DNA of 25,284 bases from JABWBR01 sp036741235 (GCA_036741235.1 DAINSQ010000062.1:1-25284); one strand, 5' to 3'. Counted from the stretch's first letter, positions 15,708 to 24,535 are shown. Made by a program: numbers and translations. The notes: generated by a model from the sequence alone, not told the origin.

Positions 15708-18700
15708 TTAGGCTTCGAAAGCTTCGTCGCGGTTTACTACGCGCGCTGCATACGTCACGGAAGAACGAACGTTGATTTCTTCGAGTACGACGTAGTTGAG
15801 CGGGTTTTTCATGCGCTTTGATACTTCGCTTTCCTTGTTGTTGCCATCGCCAAAGACAATTGCGCCGGTGGGGCAAGCCGTTTGGCAGGCCGTTTTCACG
15901 TCGCTGTCGAGTAATGCGCGGCCTTCGCGTTTGGCAGTGAGTTTGCCCTCCTGGATGCGCTGTACGCAGAAGCTGCACTTCTCGATCACGCCGCGCGAGC
16001 GGACCGTCACGTCGGGGTTCATGACCATACGCGTGAGGTTGTCGGCATAGAACGGAAGGCCGTCGCTGGTGTACATGTGCTCGTCGTCCTTGTAGTTCTC
16101 ATTGATAGAGAAAAGGTCGGCAGTCGTATAATCAAGCCAGTTGAAGCGACGCACTTTGTATGGGCAGTTATTGGCGCAGTAGCGCGTACCGATACAGCGG
16201 TTGTAGGTCATCTGGTTGAGACCTTCCGAGCTGTGGTTGGTAGCGGCTACGGGGCACACGTTTTCGCAGGGCGCGTTGTCGCAGTGCTGGCACATCATGG
16301 GCTGGTACACTACATTGGGATTTTCGTAATCGCCAAAGAAGTAGCGGTCGATGCGCAACCAGCTCATTTCGTGGTGGAGGTGTACCTCTTTTTTGCCGAC
16401 CATGGGCACGTTGTTTTCCGCTACGCAGGCTACCTGACAAGCGCCGCAGCCGATGCAGGCGTTGAGGTCTACGTGCATATTCCAGTGGTGCCCCTGGCTG
16501 TATATTTCTTTCTTGTACTGGTCGTAAGGATAGATTGTTTGCTGGTTGAGGGCTTCGGCTTCCGCGCGCTTTTCTTCGATGTGGTGTGCGAGTTCTTCGA
16601 TATCTTTGAGGTTGCCCTGATAGATGATCGAACGCTTTGTGAGGCCGCCCTGCATACCGGCGCCGAGCGTCATGACGGTTTTCTCGTCAACATTCAACGG
16701 TTGGCCGGTATCGGCATCGGCGATTACCTTGCCGTTTTCATCGCGGGCGGTAACCCCCATGGTGTGGTGGTACTGCACGCAGGCAAAGTGTTCGTCGCGA
16801 CCGATTTTGTCGAGCAATTTGGCGTCTTCGGCGTAATACTGCGTATTGCCGTCTTTGTCGATGCTCAGCCAGGGGTACACATCGGCGCCCACTTTGGTTT
16901 GAGCCAGCGCATTACCCATCCGGCCCAGCACGTTGCGGCCATAGCCCAAGGCCAGGGAGACAGTGCCCTGCATTTGTCCGAATTGGCGAACAACGGTCAG
17001 CTCCTGCTTTTTACCGCCTACTTCCAACTCAACTTTGTCGGCTTTGCCGTATATTTCCTCACTGTTGAGGTTATTAAGTGCTGTAAATTCATTGCCGCCC
17101 TCCCATTTAACAGGGATGGCCAGGTGATTGCCCCACACACAGCGGTTGACGGGGTCGGGCATTTCCTGAAGCCAGGGGTTGGCGGCATACTGGCCGCCGC
17201 CCATATTGACGGTTTCGAAGAAAGATATTTCGAGTGCTGACTGGCCGGGTTTGCGTACTTTGGCGGCGGCAGCGCTGACATCGCCGGAGAAGGCGGTTTG
17301 AATAGTCACCTGCGGCGCTTCAAAAACGCCATCGTGCAACGCACTATCCCAGAACGCCTGGAATGTAGCGAAGTTGCTCTGCTGGCGGAACATGGTCTGT
17401 TCCCAGTGCGCTTTCACATATTCCAAATAGGGTTGTTCAGCGGTGGTGTTGAGCGTTTCGCTGGCAGCCCAGCGCAGCAGGCTTTCTTCGGCCTGGCGGG
17501 TGCCTTCTCGGCCCAGGGCGGCGAAAACAGGCGTGATAGTGGGTTGCTGGAGGCTATAGTGCCCACGCTTGGGTTCCACATCGCCCCAGCTTTCGAGGTA
17601 GTGGTTTGTGGGCGTAGCGTAATCGCAGAGCACGGTAGTTTCGTTGGGAACGCCTGCAAACGACACTTTGAGCCCAACATTGGACATACCCTTTGCAAAA
17701 TTAGCGGCGTCGGGAAGGTCGAATGCGGGGTTGGCGCCGTCCATGATAAACAACGCGTCGACCTGCTTGGCATTCATCTCGCGCACCAGCTTGCGAACCT
17801 GTTGGTCGCGGCCCTGACGTTGCAGAGATGCGGCGCTGAATTCGAGGGTTGCGCCGTAGTTGCCAAGGGCGTCGTTGATGGCGTTTACCAGAATTTGTTC
17901 GCCTGTATTATTAGAGCCGGATACCACGAGCGATGCGCCGCGGTGCGCCAGCAATTCTTTGGCAGCTGCTTTGATTTTTTCAGCTTCTTTGCCGCTAAGT
18001 TGAGGGCCGCTTACAGTGGGGCGGCCTGTAGCCGAAGCTACGGCATTATACAAAGTAACAATAGCGGCGCCCTGAGCGGATGGCTTTACCAGAATACGGT
18101 GGTCGGCATTTGAACCTGTAAGGCTCATGTGGCTTTCCACTTGAATGTGGCGCGACTTTTCCGCTTTTTTGATATCAGTGATCTTGCGGCGCTGAGCGTA
18201 CTGCGCGGCATATTCTATCGGAGAAATCCAGGTTCCCAGGAAGTCGGCGTCGAAGCTTACAATAACGCGAGCCAGGTCGAAGCGATAGTTGGGAACCACC
18301 GGCTGGCCGAAGCAGGTTTCGTTGGCTTCCAACAATGCCGATGCCGAAACGGGATCGTACATCACCAATTCCGTGTTGGGGAATTTGGCCTTGAAATCCT
18401 CGATCGCTTTTTTAGCGGTCGGGCTCATTATCGTATTCGCCAGGATGCGGATGCGCGATTCCGGTTTGAGTTTGCCCGCAATTTCTCTATCGATTTCCGC
18501 CCAGCTGGGGCCGGCGGCGCGTTTTTTTGCAGGAATCTGCACTTTGCCATTGGCAATGCGATACGGGCCGTCGAGGCGACCGGTATCATAAAGGCTCAGC
18601 ACGCTTGCTTGCGTACGGGCGCTGGTACCGCCCATCGTAACCTTTGAAAGGCTGTTGCCTTCCACTTTGATGGGCCGGCCTTCGCGGGTTTTCACCAACA

Positions 18701-19016
18701 CGGCGCAATAATCGCCTCCCTGAACGAACGAAGAAGCGTAATAGGTAGCTATGCCCGGAACGATCGTATCGGGTTTGACCACATAGGGTATGGCCTTTTT
18801 AACCGGAATATCGCAGCTGGCAGCCACCGTAACGGCGCCAAGCGAAAAGCCCAGGTATTTGAGGAAATCGCGACGGCTCGTTTCGGCAGACAGCGCTTCT
18901 TCTGCGATTTCGGCCAATGGAAGTTGCTTGAATTCTTCTTGAGCGGCTTGTTGTAACGCGGGGTCGTTTGTAAGGTGTTCTACCCCGATCCAAACTGCTT
19001 GATTCTGCTCTTTCAT
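15708..19016 (-). CDS. actB: ACIII molybdopterin-oxidoreductase-like / iron-sulfur subunit (ActB)
   Basis: This 1102-residue periplasmic subunit has two parts. The N-terminal part resembles molybdopterin oxidoreductases but in ACIII carries no molybdenum cofactor. An internal Tat-type signal, SRRDFLKYLG, is at about 47-56, after a leader of some 45 residues, typical of the 'Tat-variant-translocated' group. The C-terminal part is a ferredoxin-like domain with four cluster motifs: CIGCGACQVAC (from C854), CQHCDNAPCENVCP, CIGTRYCANNCP and CSFCVQR with CQTACPTGAI. A Thr replaces one Cys in CIGTRYC, consistent with the [3Fe-4S] cluster known in this family. Electrons pass from quinol through these clusters to the hemes of ActA. 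The gene follows actA by 39 bp. Confidence 0.95.
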   Translation of the reverse strand: MKEQNQAVWIGVEHLTNDPALQQAAQEEFKQLPLAEIAEEALSAETSRRDFLKYLGFSLGAVTVAASCDIPVKKAIPYVVKPDTIVPGIATYYASSFVQGGDYCAVLVKTREGRPIKVEGNSLSKVTMGGTSARTQASVLSLYDTGRLDGPYRIANGKVQIPAKKRAAGPSWAEIDREIAGKLKPESRIRILANTIMSPTAKKAIEDFKAKFPNTELVMYDPVSASALLEANETCFGQPVVPNYRFDLARVIVSFDADFLGTWISPIEYAAQYAQRRKITDIKKAEKSRHIQVESHMSLTGSNADHRILVKPSAQGAAIVTLYNAVASATGRPTVSGPQLSGKEAEKIKAAAKELLAHRGASLVVSGSNNTGEQILVNAINDALGNYGATLEFSAASLQRQGRDQQVRKLVREMNAKQVDALFIMDGANPAFDLPDAANFAKGMSNVGLKVSFAGVPNETTVLCDYATPTNHYLESWGDVEPKRGHYSLQQPTITPVFAALGREGTRQAEESLLRWAASETLNTTAEQPYLEYVKAHWEQTMFRQQSNFATFQAFWDSALHDGVFEAPQVTIQTAFSGDVSAAAAKVRKPGQSALEISFFETVNMGGGQYAANPWLQEMPDPVNRCVWGNHLAIPVKWEGGNEFTALNNLNSEEIYGKADKVELEVGGKKQELTVVRQFGQMQGTVSLALGYGRNVLGRMGNALAQTKVGADVYPWLSIDKDGNTQYYAEDAKLLDKIGRDEHFACVQYHHTMGVTARDENGKVIADADTGQPLNVDEKTVMTLGAGMQGGLTKRSIIYQGNLKDIEELAHHIEEKRAEAEALNQQTIYPYDQYKKEIYSQGHHWNMHVDLNACIGCGACQVACVAENNVPMVGKKEVHLHHEMSWLRIDRYFFGDYENPNVVYQPMMCQHCDNAPCENVCPVAATNHSSEGLNQMTYNRCIGTRYCANNCPYKVRRFNWLDYTTADLFSINENYKDDEHMYTSDGLPFYADNLTRMVMNPDVTVRSRGVIEKCSFCVQRIQEGKLTAKREGRALLDSDVKTACQTACPTGAIVFGDGNNKESEVSKRMKNPLNYVVLEEINVRSSVTYAARVVNRDEAFEA

Positions 19017-19055
19017 CTTGATGATTTATGCAGTGTGCTGATGATAGCTTTCTGA

Positions 19056-20483
19056 TTAATAGTGACATTTCTGGCACTCGAGGCCGCCGATTTCTTCAAC
19101 GGTTACTTTGGTGCGCTTGCCTGCAGCCATTTCTTCATGGTAGCGGGCGTAATACGACTTATAGTAATCGTTATCGGCGAATTTGACCTCGGTTTGGCGG
19201 TGGCAGTTGACGCACCAGCCCATTGACAGCGGAGCATATTGCTGCACCACTTCCATTTCTTCCACTTTGCCGTGGCAGGTTTGACATTCTACCTTGCCTA
19301 CCGATACGTGCTGGGCGTGGTTGAAATAAGCATGGTCGGGCAGATTGTGGATGCGCACCCATTCGATGGGACCCTGAATCTTGCGGTCGCCGTTTTCAGG
19401 ATTTTTCAGCGCCTTCACGATGCCGTCCCACTGGTCTTGCACCATTTGCTCGCCGGCTGCGTCCAGAGAACCCTTTTCTTTGACATAAGTATCGGTAATC
19501 CACTGCTTGTACAGCTTTTCGATATCCGACTCGGCCATTTGGTCGTAGTTTGGAATATACTTGTCAGCTGTCGGATCGTAGCCGATAGAGGCAAAGATTT
19601 TCGTCAATTCGGCCGTTCCGTATTGCGAGCCCACTTTCACTGCACGGTGGCAGTTCATACAGGTATTGGCAGCTGGGATCACCGACTGCTTGCTGCGGCG
19701 GGCGCCGTCGTGGCAATATTGGCAGTCGATTTTCTGCAGGCCGGCGTGGGTGACGTGCGAGAACTTGATAGGTTGTTCGGGTTGATATCCCTGTTGGCGG
19801 CCCAATTTAATGGCATTATTAACCGTGGTATATCCGCCCAGAACTACCAGGGCAAAGATTACAAAAGCAATGACGCCTTTGCTGGTAAGGGTTTCTACCA
19901 GGGTACGGCGGTGAGCCGGAGCATTGCCCTCTTTCACCTGAATCATGTAGTTCAGGTTTGACAACACGCGGGCCAATACCAGCGCCAATAAGGCCAGAAT
20001 ACCAAACAACGCCAGGTACAGTAGCCGGTTGTTGGGTTTGGCCGGCGGAGCTACCGGCTGCCCTGCCGGGCCTCCAGCCGCTTCAGCGCCGGGGCAGTTG
20101 CCCTCGTAGGTACATTTGATGTACGCCAGAATATTGGCTATTTCCTCGTCGGTAAGGTTGGTGAAGCTGGTCATCGCCGTGGGCTTCCACTTGTTCCACA
20201 ACTCCGTGGCGCGCGGGTGACCGGCGTTGATCATGGCGCTGGAATTGCGTATCCAGCTGTAAAGGTCCTCTTTGGGATAGGCGGCCCAGCGCTCCTCGGT
20301 GCCTCCCAGGGCAGGGCCCGTGAGGTCGTTTTTCATGTCCTTGTTGTGACATGCGGCGCAGTTGTTGCGGAATAGCGTTTTGCCTGCGTTAATGGCCGCT
20401 TCATCCTGGGCTACTACCGGCAATGCAAGCACTATGGCGAGCAGCAGTAGCATTATCCGATTCATCAATCCTCTATGGATCAT
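19056..20483 (-). CDS. actA: ACIII multiheme cytochrome c subunit (ActA), six heme motifs
   Basis: From the ATG at 20483 the protein has 475 residues; an ATG at 20465 is also possible, and the frame is open to 20519. A signal peptide (MLLLLAIVLALPVVAQ) leads to an N-terminal class I-like cytochrome c domain with CAACH (42-46). A Gly/Pro-rich linker and two helices (about 151-175 and 202-221) follow. The C-terminal ActA domain has CQYCH (254-258), CMNCH (275-279), CQTCH (400-404), CVNCH (424-428) and CQKCH (470-474). The five C-terminal hemes fit the known pentaheme ActA; the sixth N-terminal heme is extra to that scheme, though such fusions may be common in Bacteroidota. It is the first gene of the act-cox block, with a predicted promoter and palindrome upstream. 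Confidence 0.93.
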   Translation of the reverse strand: MIHRGLMNRIMLLLLAIVLALPVVAQDEAAINAGKTLFRNNCAACHNKDMKNDLTGPALGGTEERWAAYPKEDLYSWIRNSSAMINAGHPRATELWNKWKPTAMTSFTNLTDEEIANILAYIKCTYEGNCPGAEAAGGPAGQPVAPPAKPNNRLLYLALFGILALLALVLARVLSNLNYMIQVKEGNAPAHRRTLVETLTSKGVIAFVIFALVVLGGYTTVNNAIKLGRQQGYQPEQPIKFSHVTHAGLQKIDCQYCHDGARRSKQSVIPAANTCMNCHRAVKVGSQYGTAELTKIFASIGYDPTADKYIPNYDQMAESDIEKLYKQWITDTYVKEKGSLDAAGEQMVQDQWDGIVKALKNPENGDRKIQGPIEWVRIHNLPDHAYFNHAQHVSVGKVECQTCHGKVEEMEVVQQYAPLSMGWCVNCHRQTEVKFADNDYYKSYYARYHEEMAAGKRTKVTVEEIGGLECQKCHY

Positions 20484-20540
20484 CGATACCTTAGTTTTGT
20501 TGGAATACCGGCAAGTCATGCGGTTGTAAAATTTTCAGCG

Positions 20541-20572
20541 CAAAGATAAAATTCACTTTAACTTTTTAACAA
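20541..20572 (-). promoter_or_regulatory. Predicted actA promoter (TTG-N21-TATCTTTG)
   Basis: On the minus strand TATCTTTG (20541-20548) matches the Bacteroidota -7 consensus TAnnTTTG exactly. A TTG at 20570-20572 lies 21 bp upstream, within the usual 17-23 bp range for the -33 element. It is about 58 bp before the ATG at 20483 and just downstream of the palindrome at 20593. Confidence 0.65.
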
Positions 20573-20592
20573 CATTTACTCAAAAGGGATAA

Positions 20593-20615
20593 TTATTTAG
20601 ACAGCGTCTAAATAA
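20593..20615. promoter_or_regulatory. Palindromic operator TTATTTAGA-N5-TCTAAATAA upstream of actA
   Basis: A perfect inverted repeat with 9-bp arms and spacer CAGCG; the C and G at the spacer ends also pair, so the arms can be read as 10 bp. It is centred about 60 bp upstream of the -7 box of actA. The half-sites and spacing match the palindrome before coxII (11433-11455), differing by one base per arm, which is a compensated change. Confidence 0.72.
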
Positions 20616-20685
20616 ATTCATTAATCCACAGCGTATTTCATACATACGACAACAACATCCCTGCTTCCCAGTAGCTTGTCATCTC

Positions 20686-21591
20686 CTATACCGCCACATC
20701 AGCCTTGATGGCGGGATAAGGATCGTAGCCCTCCAATTCAAAATCGCTGTATTGAAAAGCAAAAATGTTATTTACCGCCGGGTTGATGCGCATATTCGGC
20801 AGTGGGCGCGGCTCGCGGCCAAGTTGCAAGTTGGCCTGATCGATATGGTTGACGTAAAGGTGGACATCACCGAAGGTGTGCACGAAATCGCCGGGTTGCA
20901 AACCGCACACCTGCGCGACCATGAGGGTGAGCAGCGCATACGATGCAATATTAAAAGGCACCCCGAGGAATACGTCGGCAGAGCGCTGGTAGAGTTGGCA
21001 CGAGAGCCTGCCCTCTACCACATAAAACTGAAACATGGTGTGGCAGGGCGGCAATCCCGACTTGGCCATAACGGGAATATCTTTGGGGTTCCAGGCCGAT
21101 ACGATGAGGCGGCGCGAATCGGGATTTCGCCTTATATCTTTGATGAGCCCGCTTATTTGATCGACGCCGTCAAAATTGCGCCATTGATAGCCATAGACAG
21201 GCCCGAGTTCGCCCCACGCGGCGGCGAAGTCGGCATCGTCAACTACCCGCTGTACAAACCACCTCATTTTTTCGCGCCACTTGTCGGTGTATTTGGGAAA
21301 TTCTCCTTCCAGGCCGTTGTCGCGCAGCCAGTGCTGGAAGGGCCAGTCGTTCCAGATGTTTACGCCGTTTTGTACCAGGTACCGGATGTTGGTGTCTCCA
21401 CGCAAAAACCAAAGCAACTCGTGTATGATTGATTTGAGGTGTACCTTTTTAGTGGTTATCAAGGGGAATCCCTCCTGAAGGTTGAAGCGCATTTGATAAC
21501 CAAATACGGAAATAGTGCCGGTGCCGGTGCGGTCGCTTTTTTTGACGCCGGTATCCATTATATGGCGGAGAAGGTCGTGGTATTGCTTCAT
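20686..21591 (-). CDS. thyA: Thymidylate synthase
   Basis: This 301-residue enzyme makes dTMP from dUMP with methylene-tetrahydrofolate. Visible motifs are SDRTGTGT near residue 19, HELLWFLRGDTNI, GPVYGYQWRNF, the catalytic Cys in SGLPPCHTMFQFYV (C183) and RSADVFLGVPFNIASYALL. It is longer than the E. coli form (264) because of an insert around residues 85-125, as in the longer type known from lactobacilli. No dihydrofolate reductase gene lies next to it. It ends with TAG, about 200 bp before actA, and is probably not part of the respiratory operon. Confidence 0.96.
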   Translation of the reverse strand: MKQYHDLLRHIMDTGVKKSDRTGTGTISVFGYQMRFNLQEGFPLITTKKVHLKSIIHELLWFLRGDTNIRYLVQNGVNIWNDWPFQHWLRDNGLEGEFPKYTDKWREKMRWFVQRVVDDADFAAAWGELGPVYGYQWRNFDGVDQISGLIKDIRRNPDSRRLIVSAWNPKDIPVMAKSGLPPCHTMFQFYVVEGRLSCQLYQRSADVFLGVPFNIASYALLTLMVAQVCGLQPGDFVHTFGDVHLYVNHIDQANLQLGREPRPLPNMRINPAVNNIFAFQYSDFELEGYDPYPAIKADVAV

Positions 21592-21597
21592 GTTCTC

Positions 21598-21782
21598 TGT
21601 TGTAGGTTGCAGGTTGTCGGTTCGTTTATAAGTTTAAGCGTTTATAGGTTTATGAATAAGCGTGTACCATAAATCAGTAAACCTGAAAACCCATCTGCAC
21701 AACTTGTCCCAAACAAAGTTCGGGGTCAGCATCCCGACCTCCTTTCAGTCGGTACGGGACTCACTTCGTTCGAATCAACAAA
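21598..21782. repeat. Intergenic repeats upstream of thyA
   Basis: No gene is seen between thyA and the next gene. A GTTGTAGGTTGCAGGTTG stretch (about 21599-21617) recalls the repeat at 22851-22886. A 14-bp direct repeat (CGTTTATAAGTTTA at 21623 and CGTTTATAGGTTTA at 21639) follows. An imperfect hairpin, TCCCGACC (21732-21739) with GGTACGGGA (21751-21759), lies just after the stop of the next gene. It has no T tract and is not a clear terminator. Confidence 0.5.
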
Positions 21783-22835
21783 TCAGCATCCCCTCTCCGT
21801 TCCATCCACTTCCATGATCAAATCGGGGCCGAACAGGCCGGCGGGCGTATGGAAGCCCGGTTTAACATCGCCTTGCAGCACGCGTTGCGCGATCATCAGG
21901 CTGGTGATGGCTGTGAGGGTATATCCTTCGTGCGTAACCAGGAAAGCCTGTCGGGACTCGCCTTTGTCATTTGACACACGGCCCCAGACGAGGCTTTTAC
22001 TGTTGGCTCTGCGACGGGCGGAAGGGCCGGGTTTATTGCCGTTTATTCGTTTTTTTAATAAATTTTTCACCCAACCAAAATTAAAGACCCAGGCAAAATA
22101 GGGCATCAACTTCACCCAGGCGTACATTTTGCGGGAAAAGCCCATATAGGTTTCGATATTGGGAATACCCGTAGTGTGGTAGGCCGTGCTGATATCGCCC
22201 CAGGGAATGCTGATGGCGAAAAACGATTTCGAGGGGTGGGGCACGGTAATTGATTTATGGCCGTAGTGAACCGGTTGCAATTGCCCGTTAACGCGCACGG
22301 CCCCTCCCCTGCCCAAACCTTCTACCATGGTATTGGCCGTGCCCCGCGAGACGCCGCCGCCCAGTCCTGCAAATGCCAGTTGCAAGTGAGTGGCGCCGGG
22401 CAATAGTTGCTTCAGGAACAGCGCCAGGCAATCGGTAGGCACGACGTCGAAGCCGGTACCGGGCATCATCAGGATACCTGCGGCTTTGGCGCGTTCATCC
22501 CAGCGGGCCGCCCGCTCGAACACCTGGATTTCACCGGTGATGTCGAGGTAGTGAACGCCTGCCAACAGACAGGCTTCCATCATGGGCTTGGCAGTATACA
22601 TAAACGGTCCGGCAGAATGTAATACAACCTTCACATCGTGAATCTGCCGGGCAATGGCCTCGGGAGTATCAAGGCTGAAGACGCGGTATTCCCAGCCGTA
22701 TTGCTGCGCCAGTTCCCTGATTTCTTCGCCGTTGCGCCCTGCAAGTATGGGTTTCATACCCAGTATTGCCGCGCGTTCGCAGATTAACCGGCCTGTGTAG
22801 CCGTTGGCGCCGTATATTAATAGGGGAGTATTCAT
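21783..22835 (-). CDS. Saccharopine dehydrogenase-like / trans-acting enoyl reductase family protein
   Basis: This 350-residue protein starts with a Rossmann nucleotide-binding motif, YGANGYTGRL (residues 8-17). It continues with features of the saccharopine dehydrogenase-like oxidoreductases related to mycobacterial trans-acting enoyl reductases: VVLHSAGPF, CLLAGVHYLDITGE, and MMPGTGFDVVPTDC. It probably uses NADPH. The substrate cannot be told from sequence. The LuxE-like gene upstream on the same strand hints at a link to acyl metabolism, but the hairpin repeat between them may separate the transcripts. Confidence 0.82.
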   Translation of the reverse strand: MNTPLLIYGANGYTGRLICERAAILGMKPILAGRNGEEIRELAQQYGWEYRVFSLDTPEAIARQIHDVKVVLHSAGPFMYTAKPMMEACLLAGVHYLDITGEIQVFERAARWDERAKAAGILMMPGTGFDVVPTDCLALFLKQLLPGATHLQLAFAGLGGGVSRGTANTMVEGLGRGGAVRVNGQLQPVHYGHKSITVPHPSKSFFAISIPWGDISTAYHTTGIPNIETYMGFSRKMYAWVKLMPYFAWVFNFGWVKNLLKKRINGNKPGPSARRRANSKSLVWGRVSNDKGESRQAFLVTHEGYTLTAITSLMIAQRVLQGDVKPGFHTPAGLFGPDLIMEVDGTERGC

Positions 22836-22850
22836 TTCCGTCTGTTATTT

Positions 22851-22886
22851 AGGTTGTAGGTTCCACAAACATACAACCTACAACCT
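22851..22886. repeat. Hairpin-forming AGGTTGTAGGTT repeat
   Basis: AGGTTGTAGGTT (22851-22862) pairs perfectly with AACCTACAACCT (22875-22886) across a 12-nt loop. The arms are themselves made of short TTGTAGG-type repeats and are continued by CTACAACATC. It lies between two genes on the minus strand, without a run of T after it. Confidence 0.75.
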
Positions 22887-22892
22887 ACAACA

Positions 22893-23888
22893 TCAAACAT
22901 CAAACACCAACAAATTGCATCCTCTCAAATCGCTGTTATCGAGGCGGCCCAGGATTTCAAAGGCGCCGTCGGGGTATGCCTTGCCCAGGTCGTCAGTGGC
23001 GATAAAGCTGATGGTATCGATGTTGGCCAGGTCTACGATGTTGATGGCGCCGGTTTTGCCGAAGGCTTGCTCCGACAGCGGGTCGGTGATATCGCGGGTG
23101 CTGACGCGCATGGTAAAGCCGGGGTAAAACAGGCCATCGCCCTGCGAATAGGCCTGCGACAGCAGCTCGGTCATACCGTATTCGGCGTGGATCGCATCTA
23201 CTTGAAACGCCTTTTTTAAAATATCGTGCAATTCATCGCGGGTGAGTTCCCTGCGGCGGCCCTTCATCCCGCCCGTTTCCATGATGATCGCGCCGCTGAG
23301 GTCGGCGGGGCGGCTTTCGGCCAGTTCCCAGAGCGCAAAGCTTACGCCTAGCAGCAACACCGGTATCTGCTTATGCCTGCATTGCCGGATGCGCTCCATC
23401 ATGTCGTCGCTATTGTGCAAAAAAAAGCCGCTCTGCGGGAAGTTCGACTGCCGGATGAAATCATCGGCCATAAAGACCAGGGAAGAACCGGAGCGCTCCA
23501 GATAAGAAGGCAACAGCGCAAAAATCGCGTAGCGATGCAGGGGGCCGTAGCTGCGCTCAAAACCCTCGCGGGCCACCCGGCGGTACCAGTCGGCGTCGCG
23601 AAGGAGGTGGCGGCTGGTAGTAGCCGCAGTAGTGCCGCTGCTGGTAAACTCCAGCACGGGCGACCATTGGCCGGTTTGGATGTTGTGAGTTTTAAAAAAG
23701 CGAATGGGCAAAAACGGCACATCGGCCAGGGTATGCACGGCCCCGGGATTGACACCCAATAAATTTATAAAGCGTTGATAAAGGGGATTATACGCCGCCT
23801 GATACCGGAAAACTTCCAGTGCCGCCGATTCAAATGTATCGGGGGTTACAATTTTTATTTTTTCTATCAACCCTTCGCGCTGCGTCAC
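22893..23888 (-). CDS. LuxE-like acyl-protein synthetase / PaaK-type acyl-activating enzyme
   Basis: This 331-residue protein matches the LuxE/acyl-protein synthetase family, part of the adenylate-forming superfamily. The AMP-binding signature reads LEFTSSGTTAATTSRH (about 82-97), and the later HAEYGMTELLSQAYS matches the conserved adenylation motif. LuxE activates fatty acids as acyl-AMP; no other lux genes are here, so bioluminescence is not suggested. It may activate a carboxylic acid for cell-envelope or secondary metabolism. The start is a GTG at 23888, 48 bp from the divergent lipoprotein gene. Confidence 0.8.
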   Translation of the reverse strand: MTQREGLIEKIKIVTPDTFESAALEVFRYQAAYNPLYQRFINLLGVNPGAVHTLADVPFLPIRFFKTHNIQTGQWSPVLEFTSSGTTAATTSRHLLRDADWYRRVAREGFERSYGPLHRYAIFALLPSYLERSGSSLVFMADDFIRQSNFPQSGFFLHNSDDMMERIRQCRHKQIPVLLLGVSFALWELAESRPADLSGAIIMETGGMKGRRRELTRDELHDILKKAFQVDAIHAEYGMTELLSQAYSQGDGLFYPGFTMRVSTRDITDPLSEQAFGKTGAINIVDLANIDTISFIATDDLGKAYPDGAFEILGRLDNSDLRGCNLLVFDV

Positions 23889-23936
23889 CGTTTTAATAAA
23901 AGTTTTATTTTGACGTTAAATATAAAAAAGCTGCCA

Positions 23937-24440
23937 ATGAAGGCTCTAAAATACGTTTTTTGCACTACACTGCTTGCCCTATCGATCGGCGCCTGTATTC
24001 AGCCGCCCGATTACGCCGACGAGCCGGTTCTCAATTTCATCAGCGTTAACAAAACCGAGATAGCTCAGGGCAACGGCAATTCTCCTGCCGATACGCTGGC
24101 CGTGGTTTTTGGTTTCACCGACGGCGACGGCGACCTGGGCAGCCCCGGCGATTCAGTTGACGTGTACCTGAAGGACAGCCGCGACGGCTTTGTCAACACC
24201 TATAAATTGCCGGTGATTCCCGAAGAGGGGGTTGGCAACGGTATTTCGGGCGAAATTACGATCAAAATCCCCAATGTGCCGTTTAATATTTGCTGCACTT
24301 ACCCCGATAACTCCGATGCCTGCCTGCCCAATCCCAATTTCCCTACCGATACGTTTTCTTATAGTATCAATATCCGCGACCGGGCCGGGCGCCTGAGCAA
24401 TACGATACAAACTTCGACCGTGACGATACTTTGTAATTGA
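23937..24440 (+). CDS. Small lipoprotein of unknown function
   Basis: The ORF is open further upstream, but the ATG at 23937 gives a clear lipoprotein signal: MKALKYVFCTTLLALSIGAC with the lipobox Cys at residue 20. The mature part (about 148 residues) has FGFTDGDGDLGSPGDSVDVYL, a Ca-binding-like Asp/Gly stretch common in secreted Bacteroidota proteins, and ends in a beta-rich segment (INIRDRAGRLSNTIQTSTV). Two Cys lie together in NICCTYP. It may be outer-membrane anchored. It stands alone, divergent from the LuxE-like gene. Confidence 0.82.
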   Translation: MKALKYVFCTTLLALSIGACIQPPDYADEPVLNFISVNKTEIAQGNGNSPADTLAVVFGFTDGDGDLGSPGDSVDVYLKDSRDGFVNTYKLPVIPEEGVGNGISGEITIKIPNVPFNICCTYPDNSDACLPNPNFPTDTFSYSINIRDRAGRLSNTIQTSTVTILCN

Positions 24441-24535
24441 CAAGGCTTCATTAAAAAAATAACAGGCTACGTTCTCGTACCCGTGTTTGCGGTTAGGCTT
24501 TCTATTTCTGTCGTCAGGCTTTTGGGATACTCCTC

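Noticed and set aside
16077..17240. A 387-codon open frame on the plus strand
   Set aside because: It is antisense to the iron-sulfur part of actB and shows no recognisable motif; it is a shadow ORF.
21732..21759. Terminator after the saccharopine-like gene
   Set aside because: The hairpin is imperfect and has no T tract on the transcribed side, so termination cannot be claimed.
22893..23888. Part of a bioluminescence (lux) operon
   Set aside because: Only the LuxE-like gene is present, with no luciferase or reductase genes; the family has many other roles.
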